From positions 1-37,837 of the forward strand of contig CAMNUE010000017.1 in NCBI GenBank assembly GCA_946560065.1: a DNA stretch of 37,837 nt, in the 5' to 3' direction. Below are positions 26,320-35,363 of the stretch, in pieces. Source of the DNA: an uncultured bacterium. GTDB taxonomy: Bacteria > Bacillota_I > Bacilli_A > RF39 > UBA660. A program made the translations under genes and the position numbers. The notes beneath the pieces were generated by a model that saw only the letters and a list, made by a program, of their open reading frames with translations, did not search any database and was not told the origin of the DNA. How positions within the stretch are numbered: the first letter of the stretch is position 1; each line of letters opens with the position of its first letter.

Positions 26320-27597
26320 ATGGAACGTAAAATCGAGAAATTTTATCTAAAATGGAAGAATGATATCATAAGAAAGCCTCTAATTATCTATGGAGCAAAA
26401 CAAATTGGAAAAACCTTTAGTGCTCTAAAATTCGGAAAAAATGAATATAAAAACACAGTATATTTTAATACAGAAAATAATAAACGATTATTAGAACTTT
26501 TTAATAAAGAACGCTCAACAGAAAAAATAATTTTAAATTTATCACTTTTATCTGGAGAGACTATTTTAAAAGAAGATACTTTAATTATTTTTGACAATGT
26601 TCTAGATAATACAATTGCGAAAGGATTAAAACTATTTGGAAGCGAACATAGTAAATACCATATAATAGCTATAACGTCTAGAAGAGAAAAATTGACAGAA
26701 TTCAAAGGCGAAGAATTACAGTTTAAAGGAATGAATGAATTAGATTTTGAAGAATATCTTTGGGCTCATGATGATAAGAGTTTATCAGAATTAATTAGAG
26801 AAGCCTTCACAAAACATAAAACTTGCCCATTTCATAAAGTTGCCCTTGATCATTTCCAGGAGTATCTAAAAACTGGTGGTTTGCCAGAAGTCATTCGTGC
26901 TTCCCTTGATGGAAAATCTGATTTTGAGATAGATGCCATTAAGCAGAAAATAATCGATATCTATAAAAAAGAGATTGCTTTAAATAAAACATTAATAGAT
27001 ATTCCAAGAGGAATAGAAGTTTTAGACTCTATCCCAGATCAGTTAAAAAAAGATAATAAAAAATTTCAATATGGTTTAATGGGAACAGGAAAAAGAGCTA
27101 AAGAATATGAAAGTACGATTAATTATTTAGTAAACAATCAACTTGTATATAGAAGTTTTAAGATAAAGAATCTTAAATCACCATTAAGTAGCTGCAGAGA
27201 AACAGATAGTTTCAAACTATACTTACCAGATGATGGCATCTTATATTCAATGTTCCATTTAAATTATAAGCAACTATTAACAGATGAAAATATAAAAGAA
27301 ACACTATATGAAAATCATATTGCAAAAACTTTAGTAGAAAGTGGTTATGCACTATACTATTATCAATCAGATGGAAAAGCAGAAGTAAACTTTGTTGTTC
27401 AAAATAGAATGGGACAAATAATTCCTATAGAAATAACAACTAAAACTAATTCAAAAGCCAAATCTTTGTCAGTATTTATGAAAAAATTTACAGTGCCACA
27501 AGCATATCGCATCACAGAAAATAACTTTTCCACAAAAAAAGATGTTAGATATATTCCAATCTATGCAGTATTTTGTCTAAATGAAACAAGAATTTAA
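26320..27597 (+). CDS. AAA ATPase with DUF4143 domain, degenerate catalytic motifs
   Basis: A 425-residue member of the widespread AAA_14/DUF4143 family, whose cellular role is unclear. Walker A is GAKQIGKT at 25-32. The Walker B region is TLIIFDNV at about 87-94, where the usual catalytic Glu after Asp92 is Asn93. The DUF4143 part ends in a PD-(D/E)XK-like signature near 354-373, reading EVNFVV, then IPIEIT. Relatives usually have E-(I/V)-D-F and IEVK, so both the Asp and the Lys are replaced. ATP binding is plausible, but hydrolysis and nuclease activity are doubtful. It has its own strong promoter and a terminator made of the 17-bp dyad. Confidence 0.82.
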   Translation: MERKIEKFYLKWKNDIIRKPLIIYGAKQIGKTFSALKFGKNEYKNTVYFNTENNKRLLELFNKERSTEKIILNLSLLSGETILKEDTLIIFDNVLDNTIAKGLKLFGSEHSKYHIIAITSRREKLTEFKGEELQFKGMNELDFEEYLWAHDDKSLSELIREAFTKHKTCPFHKVALDHFQEYLKTGGLPEVIRASLDGKSDFEIDAIKQKIIDIYKKEIALNKTLIDIPRGIEVLDSIPDQLKKDNKKFQYGLMGTGKRAKEYESTINYLVNNQLVYRSFKIKNLKSPLSSCRETDSFKLYLPDDGILYSMFHLNYKQLLTDENIKETLYENHIAKTLVESGYALYYYQSDGKAEVNFVVQNRMGQIIPIEITTKTNSKAKSLSVFMKKFTVPQAYRITENNFSTKKDVRYIPIYAVFCLNETRI

Positions 27598-27620
27598 TCC
27601 ACAGGAATTGTGGATTTTTT
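27596..27620 (+). terminator. dyad-repeat terminator after the DUF4143 gene
   Basis: AATCCACA-GGAAT-TGTGGATT (27596-27616) continues into TTTTTT. It has the same 6-5-6 dyad as the arrays after uvrB, the uridine kinase gene and coaB, here as a single copy and clearly terminator-shaped. Confidence 0.75.
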
Positions 27621-27624
27621 AATC

Positions 27625-27652
27625 TTGATAATTCGAAAAAATGTTCTATAAT
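27625..27652 (+). promoter_or_regulatory. dinB promoter with LexA (SOS) box
   Basis: TTGATA (27625-27630) and TATAAT (27647-27652) are 16 bp apart. Between them CGAAAAAATGTTCT (27634-27647) matches 12 of 14 positions of the Gram-positive LexA box CGAAC-RNRY-GTTYG. Repressor bound there would block the promoter, as expected for a DNA-damage-inducible translesion polymerase. Confidence 0.65.
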
Positions 27653-27670
27653 AATATTAGAGGTGATTAC

Positions 27671-28900
27671 GTGAAAGAAAGAATAATTTTCCACATCGAT
27701 GTAAACAATGCTTTCTTATCATGGACAGCAGTAGATTTATTAAAAAAAGGACATAAGACTGATATTAGGAAGATACCTTCAATCATAGGAGGAGACGAAC
27801 AAAAAAGACATGGAATTGTCTTAGCTAAATCACCAGTAGCTAAAAAATTAGGAATAAAAACAGCCGAAACAATTTACCAAGCTAAAAAGAAGTGTCCATC
27901 ACTTCAAGTGTTTCCGCCTAATTTTCAAATTTACTATACTCAATCAAAAAATTTGGTAAATTACTTAAAACAATATACTCCTGTAATGGAACAGTATTCT
28001 GTAGATGAATGTTTCTTAGATATGACTGGAACATCCTATCTTTACAACGACTATATTGAATTAGCTTATAAAATAAAAGATGATATTAAAAGACTATATG
28101 GTTTCACAGTAAACGTTGGAATTGGAAATAACAAGTTATGTGCAAAAATGGCCAGCGACTTCGAAAAACCAGATAAAGTACATACGCTCTTAAAAAACGA
28201 AATCGAAACAAAACTATGGCCTTTAGATGTAGGAGAACTCTTTATGTGTGGAAAGAAAAGTAAGGAAGTTCTTAATAATTTAAATATAAAAACTATAAAA
28301 GATTTAGCTTATGCAGATATGAAAAAACTAGAAAGACATTTTAAAAGTCAAGCAAAGTATTTAAAAGAAGCCGCCTGGGGAATCGATTATTCAAAAGTTG
28401 AAGAAAGAACCAGTAAAAATCAAAGTATAAGTATTAGTGAAACACTTCCTTTTGATATGATTGCTGAAGAAAAAATAAAAGAAATTCTATTTAGACAAAC
28501 ACAAGAAGTATCAAGAGAGTTAAGAACAAAAAAATTATATACAAAGACAGTAGCTGTTATTTATAAAAGTAAAGACTTCGTTAGTTATTCGGCTCAAACA
28601 AAGTTTCCAAATCCAACAGATAATACAAAAGAAATTTATACGAAAGTAATAGAAGTATTCGAAAAAAGCTTTAAAAAAGAACCAATTCGATTAATTGGTG
28701 TAAGACTTGCAGATTTACAAGCTACTAAAGAAACTCAATTATCACTTTTTGAAATAAATAATCAAAGTGAAAACAAAGAAGATGACAGTATTCAAAAGAC
28801 GATGGATAAAATTAATGAAAAGTTTGGTAAATCATTAGTTGCTCCAGCTTCTCTAAAAATAATTGGTACATCTAAAACAAAAAACAAATATAAGCATTAA
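27671..28900 (+). CDS. dinB: DNA polymerase IV (Y-family)
   Basis: A 409-residue Y-family translesion polymerase. I place the start at GTG 27671 behind AGAGGTGA (27659-27666). The upstream in-frame ATG 27641 lies inside the promoter and LexA box and cannot be the start. Catalytic residues are Asp10 (FHIDVNN) and Asp112-Glu113 (YSVDECFLD). The thumb helix-hairpin-helix and little-finger regions follow. QLSLF near 365 is a sliding-clamp-binding motif. The C-terminus ends with short basic residues. It is transcribed alone and ended by a hairpin at 28991. Confidence 0.93.
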   Translation: MKERIIFHIDVNNAFLSWTAVDLLKKGHKTDIRKIPSIIGGDEQKRHGIVLAKSPVAKKLGIKTAETIYQAKKKCPSLQVFPPNFQIYYTQSKNLVNYLKQYTPVMEQYSVDECFLDMTGTSYLYNDYIELAYKIKDDIKRLYGFTVNVGIGNNKLCAKMASDFEKPDKVHTLLKNEIETKLWPLDVGELFMCGKKSKEVLNNLNIKTIKDLAYADMKKLERHFKSQAKYLKEAAWGIDYSKVEERTSKNQSISISETLPFDMIAEEKIKEILFRQTQEVSRELRTKKLYTKTVAVIYKSKDFVSYSAQTKFPNPTDNTKEIYTKVIEVFEKSFKKEPIRLIGVRLADLQATKETQLSLFEINNQSENKEDDSIQKTMDKINEKFGKSLVAPASLKIIGTSKTKNKYKH

Positions 28901-28990
28901 AGTTACAGTTCAGTCAAAAGAGTATTTCATTCAATCATAAAAAATTATACTATAAGGAATTAATAATTTGATAAATCTTATATATTAAAT

Positions 28991-29018
28991 AATAATTGCT
29001 AAAAAAAGCATTATTTTT
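28991..29018 (+). terminator. terminator after dinB
   Basis: AATAATTGCT (28991-29000) pairs with AGCATTATT (29007-29015), with one bulged T and a loop of six A residues, followed by T residues. It lies 90 bp after the dinB stop. The rest of the 28901-29142 gap shows nothing else except the proC promoter. Confidence 0.6.
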
Positions 29019-29080
29019 AACAATTTTAATTTCTATGCTATTTTCTTTTACTGAAATGAAATTTACAAAATGTGATAAAC

Positions 29081-29109
29081 TTGTCAAAATTAGCAATATA
29101 CTATATACT
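29081..29109 (+). promoter_or_regulatory. proC promoter
   Basis: TTGTCA (29081-29086), a 17-bp spacer and TATACT (29104-29109), 33 bases before the proC ATG. The position confirms the downstream start choice for proC. Confidence 0.75.
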
Positions 29110-29142
29110 AAAAAGGAATTTAAATTAATTGGAGTTGATTTT

Positions 29143-29949
29143 ATGAAAAAAAACATTGGATTTATTGGAAGCGGTAATATGGCTACAGCAATGATTGGGG
29201 GCATTCTAAATGCCAATTTAGTAGAAGCCAACCAAATTATTTGCTCTAATCCAACTAATGAAAAATTGACTGTACTAAAAGATAAATATCATATATTAAC
29301 AACTACAAACAACTGTGAAGTAGCAAGCAAAGCTGATATTTTATTTTTATCAATAAAACCAGCTACTTATAAAGAAGTAATAGAAGAAATAAAGGATAAA
29401 ATAAACGACAACACAATTATTGTCGTTATTGCTGCTGGTCAAAAAATTTCAAATGTTAAAGATTTATTTGGTAAAAATGTTAAAATAATTCGCTCAATGC
29501 CGAATACCCCGGCTCTTGTTGGGGAAGGCATGGCTGCAATTTGCCCCAGTCCAGAAATTACACAAGAAGAATTAACTTTGATTTGTAATATTTTTAATAG
29601 CTTTGGAGAATATGAAATAGTTTCAGAAAAATTGATGGATGTAGTAACAGCTATTAGCGGTTCAGCTCCAGCTTTCATATTTATGATTATTGAATCTTTA
29701 GCAGATGGAGCTGTTTTAGAAGGAATGCCACGTGATAAAGCTTATAAATTAGCTGCACAAACAGTTTTAGGTTCTGCCAAAATGGTTTTAGATACAAAAA
29801 AGCATCCTGGAGAATTAAAAGATATGGTTACCTCTCCTGGAGGAACTACTATTGAAGGTGTTAAGGTATTAGAAAAACATGCCCTTCGCAGTTCCTTTAT
29901 TGAAGCGATTCATAAAGTCACTAAAAAATCTAAAGATTTATCAAAATAA
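29143..29949 (+). CDS. proC: pyrroline-5-carboxylate reductase
   Basis: ProC reduces pyrroline-5-carboxylate to proline with NAD(P)H. The start is ATG 29143, preceded by TTGGAGTTGA. Upstream in-frame codons would run through the promoter. The resulting 268 residues is the family's normal length. The Rossmann motif GFIGSGNMATAMIGG sits at about 5-19. The C-terminal signature is HPGELKDMVTSPGGTTIEG, with the preceding helix SAPAFIFMIIESLADGA. It precedes proB and proA, giving the complete glutamate-to-proline pathway. Confidence 0.97.
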   Translation: MKKNIGFIGSGNMATAMIGGILNANLVEANQIICSNPTNEKLTVLKDKYHILTTTNNCEVASKADILFLSIKPATYKEVIEEIKDKINDNTIIVVIAAGQKISNVKDLFGKNVKIIRSMPNTPALVGEGMAAICPSPEITQEELTLICNIFNSFGEYEIVSEKLMDVVTAISGSAPAFIFMIIESLADGAVLEGMPRDKAYKLAAQTVLGSAKMVLDTKKHPGELKDMVTSPGGTTIEGVKVLEKHALRSSFIEAIHKVTKKSKDLSK

Positions 29950-29967
29950 ATTAAGAAGTTATAAATC

Positions 29968-30009
29968 AAAGTAGGAAACATTAGAATAATAGATGATTTC
30001 CTACTTTTT
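29968..30009 (+). terminator. hairpin between proC and proB
   Basis: AAAGTAGGAAA (29968-29978) pairs perfectly with TTTCCTACTTT (29997-30007) around an 18-nt loop and continues into TT. No clear promoter follows before proB (28 bases), so it may attenuate read-through from proC rather than end the operon. Confidence 0.7.
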
Positions 30010-30035
30010 ATTATTAAATAAAGGAGAATAAAAAA

Positions 30036-30905
30036 ATGAATAATCAAGAAAATTGTTGGAGACAATTACAAAATAAGAAAAGAATTGTTATCAAAGTTGG
30101 TTCATCAACACTAACTCACAAGAACACAGGAAATTTGAATTATGAAAAACTAGAAAAATTAGTTAGAGCTATAACAAATGTAAAAAACAGCGGAAAAGAA
30201 GTAATACTTGTTTCATCTGGAGCAGTCGCTGTCGGAAGAGAAACTCTGAAAATAGGAACAAAGCCAAAAAGTATGCCTGAGAAACAGGCTTGTGCAGCTA
30301 TCGGACAATGTAAACTAATGATGAATTATTATAAATTGTTTTCTGAATACGGAAAGACAGCCTCTCAAGTCTTAATGACTAAATATAATATTAATCATTC
30401 TAAATCATACTCAAATTTAAAAAATGCTTTTTTAGAACTATTAAAATATGACAGTATTCCAATTGTCAACGAAAATGATGCTATAGCAACAGATGAGATA
30501 GAGTTTGGAGAAAATGACACCTTAGCGGCTTTGGTATCAGCTATAGTAGATGCTGATTTATTAATTATGTTAACAGATACTGATGGATTATATACTGATG
30601 ATCCCTTTCAAAACGTAAACGCTAAATTAATTGACATAGTAGAAGAAGAAAGAGAAAATTTAATAAATATTGCAAAAAAAACTAGCGATAGTGATGTTGG
30701 CTCTGGTGGAATGTATACTAAAGTGGTGGCAGCTAATCTTTTGAAACCACTAGGGATTGATATGGTAATAACAAGTGGTAAAAATCCCGATATTATCAAT
30801 AAAATAACCAATGGAGAAAATAAAGGCACACTTTTTATCTCAAAGAAAGAAATTACAACTGATATTAGAGAATATCTAGTATCACAAATAGGAGGAGAAA
30901 AGTAA
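30036..30905 (+). CDS. proB: glutamate 5-kinase
   Basis: ProB phosphorylates glutamate, the first committed step of proline synthesis. The 289-residue amino-acid-kinase protein has [11 protein letters not shown] (about 18-28), [13 protein letters not shown], and [34 protein letters not shown] and [15 protein letters not shown] are also conserved. It lacks the C-terminal PUA domain of longer ProB enzymes, as in many Bacillota. AAAGGAG precedes the ATG. Its stop overlaps the proA start by one base (TAATG). Confidence 0.96.
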   Translation: MNNQENCWRQLQNKKRIVIKVGSSTLTHKNTGNLNYEKLEKLVRAITNVKNSGKEVILVSSGAVAVGRETLKIGTKPKSMPEKQACAAIGQCKLMMNYYKLFSEYGKTASQVLMTKYNINHSKSYSNLKNAFLELLKYDSIPIVNENDAIATDEIEFGENDTLAALVSAIVDADLLIMLTDTDGLYTDDPFQNVNAKLIDIVEEERENLINIAKKTSDSDVGSGGMYTKVVAANLLKPLGIDMVITSGKNPDIINKITNGENKGTLFISKKEITTDIREYLVSQIGGEK

Positions 30906-32152
30906 TGGAAAAATTAGAAAATATTTTAGAAAGAGTAAAAGAAAGTACTAAAACACTAGCTGCAATGAGTAGTATAGAAAAAAATATTGTTTTAAAGGAA
31001 ATAGCTAAGTCTTTAGAAAAAAATAAAGAAGCTATTATAAAGGCCAATCAAAAAGATATTGAAAATGCCAAAAATAATAATATGAAAGAAAGTTTAATAG
31101 ATCGTTTAAAAATAGATAATTCCCGAGTTATGGCGATGGCAGAAGGATTGCTCGACATATCAAAATTAGCAGACCCAGTAGGAGAAACAATTGAAGGAAG
31201 AAAATTAGAAAATGGATTAGAGATTCTCAAAAAAAGGGTACCTTTAGGAGTAATAGCCATTATCTATGAATCACGACCAAATGTTACGGTTGATGCCTTT
31301 GGTCTATGCTTTAAAGCTGGAAACGCAACGGTCTTAAAAGGCGGAAGCGATGCCATAAATACAAATGTTGAAATAATTAAAATTATCAAAAACACACTTA
31401 GAAATTTAAATGTATCAGAAGATATTGTCTACTTATTAGAAGATACAACTAGAGAAACAGCAAGTAAGCTTATGAAAATGAATGACTATATTGATGTTTT
31501 AATTCCAAGAGGTGGGAAAGGGCTAATCAAGACAGTTATAGAAAACAGTACTATTCCAGTTATTGAAACAGGAACAGGTAATTGCCATATTTATGTAGAT
31601 AAAAGTGCAGATTTTGAAATGGCTCTTTCCATAATTGAAAATGCTAAAACCCAGAGAACAGGTGTCTGTAACGCCTGTGAGTCGCTTGTAATCAATCGAG
31701 CAATAATAAAAGAATTTATACCTCAGTTAGTAATGAGGCTTCATGCCAAAAATGTAGAGATAAGAGCAGAAAAAGAAGCATGTAGTATTTCATCAAAACT
31801 AGTTGAAGCTTCGGAAGAAGATTGGGGAAAGGAGTATCTTGACTTGATAATCTCATTAAAAATAGTTGATAATATCACTGAGGCAATCAAGCATATCAAT
31901 AAATATAGTACCAAACACTCAGAAAGCATTATTACTAACGATTACAACAATGCTGAAAAATTTTTAAATGAAATAGACAGTAGCTGCGTTTATGTGAATG
32001 CCTCAACACGTTTTACTGATGGAGCTGAGTTTGGATTAGGTGCAGAAATCGGTATCAGTACTCAAAAACTTCATACAAGAGGACCGATGGGATTAAAAGA
32101 ACTAACTACAACTAAGTATGTAATCTATGGAAATGGTCAAGTAAGAATTTAG
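30905..32152 (+). CDS. proA: gamma-glutamyl phosphate reductase
   Basis: ProA reduces gamma-glutamyl phosphate to the semialdehyde that cyclises to pyrroline-5-carboxylate. The 415-residue protein is full length. It has [13 protein letters not shown] and [11 protein letters not shown], with the catalytic Cys in [13 protein letters not shown]. The C-terminus is [23 protein letters not shown], then [13 protein letters not shown]. It overlaps proB by one base and is ended by the hairpins after 32160. Confidence 0.97.
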   Translation: MEKLENILERVKESTKTLAAMSSIEKNIVLKEIAKSLEKNKEAIIKANQKDIENAKNNNMKESLIDRLKIDNSRVMAMAEGLLDISKLADPVGETIEGRKLENGLEILKKRVPLGVIAIIYESRPNVTVDAFGLCFKAGNATVLKGGSDAINTNVEIIKIIKNTLRNLNVSEDIVYLLEDTTRETASKLMKMNDYIDVLIPRGGKGLIKTVIENSTIPVIETGTGNCHIYVDKSADFEMALSIIENAKTQRTGVCNACESLVINRAIIKEFIPQLVMRLHAKNVEIRAEKEACSISSKLVEASEEDWGKEYLDLIISLKIVDNITEAIKHINKYSTKHSESIITNDYNNAEKFLNEIDSSCVYVNASTRFTDGAEFGLGAEIGISTQKLHTRGPMGLKELTTTKYVIYGNGQVRI

Positions 32153-32250
32153 TATAAAAGTTAAAAGTTCTCAAAATAAATTTTGAGAAAATTACCACAT
32201 CCTACATAGGGTTAGTTATATTTTCTAACATAATAATAAAAATTCTAACA

Positions 32251-32288
32251 AAAAAAGTTCTAAATAATTCGGGTTTAGAATTTTTTTT
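32251..32288. terminator. terminator between proA and the S10 operon
   Basis: TTCTAAA (32258-32264)/TTTAGAA (32274-32280) with a 9-nt loop is flanked by an A-tract before and eight T residues after. It is symmetric and therefore potentially bidirectional. Confidence 0.75.
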
Positions 32289-32309
32289 GCAAAAAAGCTC
32301 GAAAAACCC

Positions 32310-32338
32310 TTGCAAAATAAGGAAACTACTGTTATAAT
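32310..32338 (+). promoter_or_regulatory. S10 operon promoter
   Basis: TTGCAA (32310-32315), 17-bp spacer and TATAAT (32333-32338) with an extended TGT before the -10 (32330-32332). It is a strong promoter, about 120 bases upstream of rpsJ. Confidence 0.85.
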
Positions 32339-32344
32339 TTATCT

Positions 32345-32455
32345 CGTGTGACTGCTTAGATGTGCGAGGTTGTCGATACACCAGGATAAGTTGATAACTG
32401 GTTATTGGGTTATTCGTTCGGAGCAAGTCTATACTAGATATAGGCGAAGGGAGGA
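32345..32455 (+). promoter_or_regulatory. structured S10 leader, candidate ribosomal-protein autoregulation site
   Basis: The transcribed leader is GC-richer than its surroundings and folds well. A closing helix pairs GACTGCT (32350-32356) with AGCAAGTC (32422-32429). Inside it is a stem GTGCGA (32362-32367) with TCG (32373-32375) plus CAC (32379-32381), with a 3-nt bulge. Another stem is ACCAG (32380-32384) with CTGGT (32398-32402), which overlaps the first by two bases. CTATA/TATAG (32429-32443) sits just before the ribosome binding site AAGGGAGG (32448-32455). In E. coli the S10 leader is bound by L4. Which protein, if any, binds here is unknown. Confidence 0.5.
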
Positions 32456-32463
32456 TTTAAAGA

Positions 32464-32775
32464 ATGTCAACAGAAAAGATTCGTATAAGAATTAAAGCTT
32501 ATGATCACAGAATATTAGATAATGCAGCTAAGAAAATTGTTGAAACAGTAAGAAGAACTGGTGGAGTAATCTCTGGTCCAGTACCACTTCCAACTGAAAT
32601 TGAAAAATTTACAATTTTAAGAGCTGTTCACAAATACAAAGATTCTCGTGAACAATTCGAAATGCGTACACACAAAAGACTTATTGATATCAAGAATCCA
32701 AGCAAGGAAACTATTGATGCATTAGCTCATTTAGATTTACCAAGCGGTGTAGATATCGAAATCAAAACTAAATAA
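32464..32775 (+). CDS. rpsJ: 30S ribosomal protein S10
   Basis: First gene of the S10 operon, 103 residues, the standard length. [13 protein letters not shown] at the N-terminus, [16 protein letters not shown], and the signature THKRLIDI identify it. It also serves as NusE in antitermination. AAGGGAGG precedes the ATG. Its stop lies within the ribosome-binding region of rplC. Confidence 0.98.
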   Translation: MSTEKIRIRIKAYDHRILDNAAKKIVETVRRTGGVISGPVPLPTEIEKFTILRAVHKYKDSREQFEMRTHKRLIDIKNPSKETIDALAHLDLPSGVDIEIKTK

Positions 32776-32789
32776 TGGAGGAAATAGTA

Positions 32790-33512
32790 ATGAAAGGAAT
32801 CTTAGGTAAGAAAATCGGAATGACTCAAGTTTTCACTGAAGAAGGTAAACTAATTCCGGTTACTGTTGTAGAAGTAGAACCAAATGTGGTTACTCAAATC
32901 AAAACAGTAGAAAAAGATGGTTATGATGCTATTCAACTTGGAACTGATTCAATCAGAGAAAGTTTAAGCAATAAACCAAAAATGGGTCATACAAACAAAG
33001 CTAACACAACACCTAAGCGCTTCTTAAGAGAAATTAGAGGAGTTAATGTTAATGATTACACTTTAGGTCAAACTATTGGTGTAGACATTTTCGAAGCAGG
33101 GGAAATCGTTGATGTTACAGGAACTTCTAAAGGTAAAGGGTTCCAAGGTGTTATTAAACGCCATAATCAATCAACTGGTCCTATGGGACACGGTTCTCAA
33201 TACCACAGAGGTGTTGGTTCTTTAGGTACAATGTTACCAATGCATGTACTTAAAGGGAAAAAAATGCCTGGTCAAATGGGTAATGTTCAAAGAACAGTTC
33301 AAAATCTTGAAATCGTATCAGTAGATACAGAAAATAGTGTAATTTTAGTTAAAGGTAATGTTCCTGGTCCAAAGAAATCATTAGTTATGATTCATACTGC
33401 AGTTAAAAAACCAAATGCAAAAAACGAAGCTGCCAATTTAATATCTTATGTTGAAGAAGCAGTAGAAGAAGTTGCAGAAGAAACAACAACTGAAGAAACA
33501 ACAGTTGAATAA
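32790..33512 (+). CDS. rplC: 50S ribosomal protein L3 with acidic C-terminal tail
   Basis: The start is ATG 32790 ([15 protein letters not shown]) behind GGAGGAAA. The earlier in-frame ATG at 32775 overlaps that site. The protein has 240 residues, about 30 more than usual. The core ([35 protein letters not shown]) is normal. The final segment is rich in Glu, Val and Thr ([20 protein letters not shown]) and is an extra acidic tail. Confidence 0.97.
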   Translation: MKGILGKKIGMTQVFTEEGKLIPVTVVEVEPNVVTQIKTVEKDGYDAIQLGTDSIRESLSNKPKMGHTNKANTTPKRFLREIRGVNVNDYTLGQTIGVDIFEAGEIVDVTGTSKGKGFQGVIKRHNQSTGPMGHGSQYHRGVGSLGTMLPMHVLKGKKMPGQMGNVQRTVQNLEIVSVDTENSVILVKGNVPGPKKSLVMIHTAVKKPNAKNEAANLISYVEEAVEEVAEETTTEETTVE

Positions 33513-33588
33513 AATCATCACAGTATATATAAATAAGGAAAGAAAACTTAACAAATTTATAAAAAAGTGATGAAAGGAGGAATCGTAG
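33513..33588 (+). promoter_or_regulatory. L3-L4 spacer with long-range inverted repeat
   Basis: TCATCAC (33515-33521) is complementary to GTGATGA (33567-33573), enclosing 45 AT-rich bases. The right arm abuts the rplD ribosome binding site AAAGGAGG. It is the largest gap within the operon. Pairing could bring the site close to the L3 stop or modulate L4 translation. Confidence 0.3.
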
Positions 33589-34215
33589 ATGAAAAAAGTA
33601 GAACTTTTAAATCTTAAAGGTGAAAAAGTAAAGGACATTAATTTAAACGAAGAAATATTTGGAATTACACCAAACAAAGCTGTTTTAAATGATGCAATCA
33701 TTTTAACAATGGCATCATTAAGACAAGGAACACACAAAACTAAAAATCGTTCAGAAGTTTCTGGTGGAGGAAGAAAACCATGGAGACAAAAAGGAACTGG
33801 ACGTGCACGTCAAGGTTCAATTAGAGCCGTTCAATGGGTAGGTGGAGGAAATTATGGAACTCCAGTACCAAGAGATTATAGCAAAAAACAAAATCGCAAA
33901 GAAAGACAACTTGCTATTAAATCTGCATTAGCAGAAAAAGTAAATGCTAAAGAAATTATCGTAGTAGATAATATGGAAGTAGCAACACCTAAAACAAAAG
34001 AAGTTTTAAATATATTAGAAACTTTAAAAGTTACAGATAAGAAAGTATTAATGGTTGTTAAAGAATTTAGCGAGAATTTAATCTTAGCAACAAGAAACAT
34101 CCAAAATATTGTTCTAATCTTAGCAGATGAAATTAATGTATTAGATGTTGTAGGAACTGATGTAATGGTAATTACAGAAGATGCATTAAAATATGTTGAG
34201 GAGGTGCTTAAATAA
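33589..34215 (+). CDS. rplD: 50S ribosomal protein L4
   Basis: A 208-residue ribosomal protein L4. [36 protein letters not shown] spans the tunnel-lining loop (positions about 44-80), with PRDYSKKQN following. In some bacteria L4 also represses its own operon through the S10 leader. AAAGGAGG precedes the ATG. The stop overlaps the rplW start by one base. Confidence 0.97.
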   Translation: MKKVELLNLKGEKVKDINLNEEIFGITPNKAVLNDAIILTMASLRQGTHKTKNRSEVSGGGRKPWRQKGTGRARQGSIRAVQWVGGGNYGTPVPRDYSKKQNRKERQLAIKSALAEKVNAKEIIVVDNMEVATPKTKEVLNILETLKVTDKKVLMVVKEFSENLILATRNIQNIVLILADEINVLDVVGTDVMVITEDALKYVEEVLK

Positions 34216-34499
34216 TGAAAGATACTAAATATTTAGAGATAATTAAAGCACCAGTTATTACTGAAAAATCACAAGCTGCTTTAAGTGAAGGAAAATATAC
34301 TTTCAAAGTAGATCCAAAAGCAAATAAAATTGAAATTAAACAAGCAATTGAAAAAATATTCAATGTAAAGGTTACATCAATTAGAACAATTAATGTAGTA
34401 CCTAAAAAAAGAAGAGTTGGTCGTTATACAGGATTAACTAATCGTTCAAAGAAAGCAATTGTTACTCTTGCAGAAGGACAAACAATTGATCTTGGTTAG
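34215..34499 (+). CDS. rplW: 50S ribosomal protein L23
   Basis: A 94-residue L23, located at the peptide exit tunnel and the docking site for trigger factor and [18 protein letters not shown] at the N-terminus and [23 protein letters not shown] are typical. Its ribosome binding site GAGGAGGTG lies in the end of rplD, and the genes overlap by one base. Confidence 0.97.
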   Translation: MKDTKYLEIIKAPVITEKSQAALSEGKYTFKVDPKANKIEIKQAIEKIFNVKVTSIRTINVVPKKRRVGRYTGLTNRSKKAIVTLAEGQTIDLG

Positions 34500-34515
34500 A
34501 AGGAGGAAATAAATT

Positions 34516-35346
34516 ATGGCAATCAGAAATTATAAACCTACTACACCAGGACGTAGAAAGATGAGTGCGTTAATAAATGAAGAAATAACTACTAGCACTC
34601 CTGAAAAATCTCTTACAGTCACTATTAAGAAAAATGGTGGTCGTAACAATCAAGGTAAGATAACAGTTCGTCATCAAGGTGGAGGAGCTAAAAGAAAATA
34701 TCGTATCATTGATTTTAAAAGAAATAAATTAAACGTACCTGGATCAGTAGCAAGTATTGAATACGATCCAAATAGAACTGCAAATATTGCATTAATCAAT
34801 TATGCAGATGGAGAAAAAAGATATATTATTGCACCAAAAGGTTTAAAAGTTGGTGATAAAGTTGAATCTGGTGAAAATGCAGATATCAAAGTAGGTAATG
34901 CATTACCAATCATGAGTATCCCAGTTGGTACAATGGTTCACAATATTGAATTACGTCCTGGAAAAGGTGGAGAATTAGCAAGAAGTGCTGGTTCATCTGC
35001 ACAAATTTTAGGTCGTGAAAACAATTATGTTATGATTCGTTTATCAAGTGGTGAACAAAGAAAAGTATTAGGAACATGTATGGCAACAGTTGGTGAAGTT
35101 GGAAATGAAGATTCTTCACTAGTAAAAGTTGGTAAAGCTGGACGTAGTCGTCATATGGGTATCAGACCTACAGTTCGTGGTTCAGTTATGAATCCTAATG
35201 ACCATCCACATGGTGGTGGTGAAGGTCGTGCTCCAGTAGGACGTAAAGCTCCAATGACACCATGGGGTAAACCTGCACTTGGATTAAAGACACGTAAGAA
35301 AAAACAATCTGACAAGTTCATAGTACGTCGTCGCAATAGTAAATAG
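34516..35346 (+). CDS. rplB: 50S ribosomal protein L2
   Basis: A 276-residue L2, needed for subunit association and peptidyl transfer. [17 protein letters not shown] at the N-terminus, [20 protein letters not shown], and the C-terminal [20 protein letters not shown] with the functional His are all present. AGAAGGAGG precedes the ATG. Confidence 0.98.
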   Translation: MAIRNYKPTTPGRRKMSALINEEITTSTPEKSLTVTIKKNGGRNNQGKITVRHQGGGAKRKYRIIDFKRNKLNVPGSVASIEYDPNRTANIALINYADGEKRYIIAPKGLKVGDKVESGENADIKVGNALPIMSIPVGTMVHNIELRPGKGGELARSAGSSAQILGRENNYVMIRLSSGEQRKVLGTCMATVGEVGNEDSSLVKVGKAGRSRHMGIRPTVRGSVMNPNDHPHGGGEGRAPVGRKAPMTPWGKPALGLKTRKKKQSDKFIVRRRNSK

Positions 35347-35363
35347 GAAAGGATGATTAAAAA

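Larger units (their letters stand above)
32153..32463 (+). other. 311-bp region between proA and rpsJ
   Basis: This region holds a perfect hairpin without T-tract (TTCTCAAAAT/ATTTTGAGAA, 32168-32189), the proA terminator, the S10-operon promoter and the structured S10 leader. The 8-mer TTGCAAAA occurs at 32287 and again at the -35 (32310). No coding remnant was seen. Confidence 0.7.

Noticed and set aside
27641..27670. ATG 27641 as dinB start
   Set aside because: It lies within the LexA box and -10 element, has no ribosome binding site, and GTG 27671 has one.
28996..29142. Longer N-terminus for proC
   Set aside because: It would run through the promoter and the preceding hairpin. ATG 29143 has a ribosome binding site and gives the normal family length.
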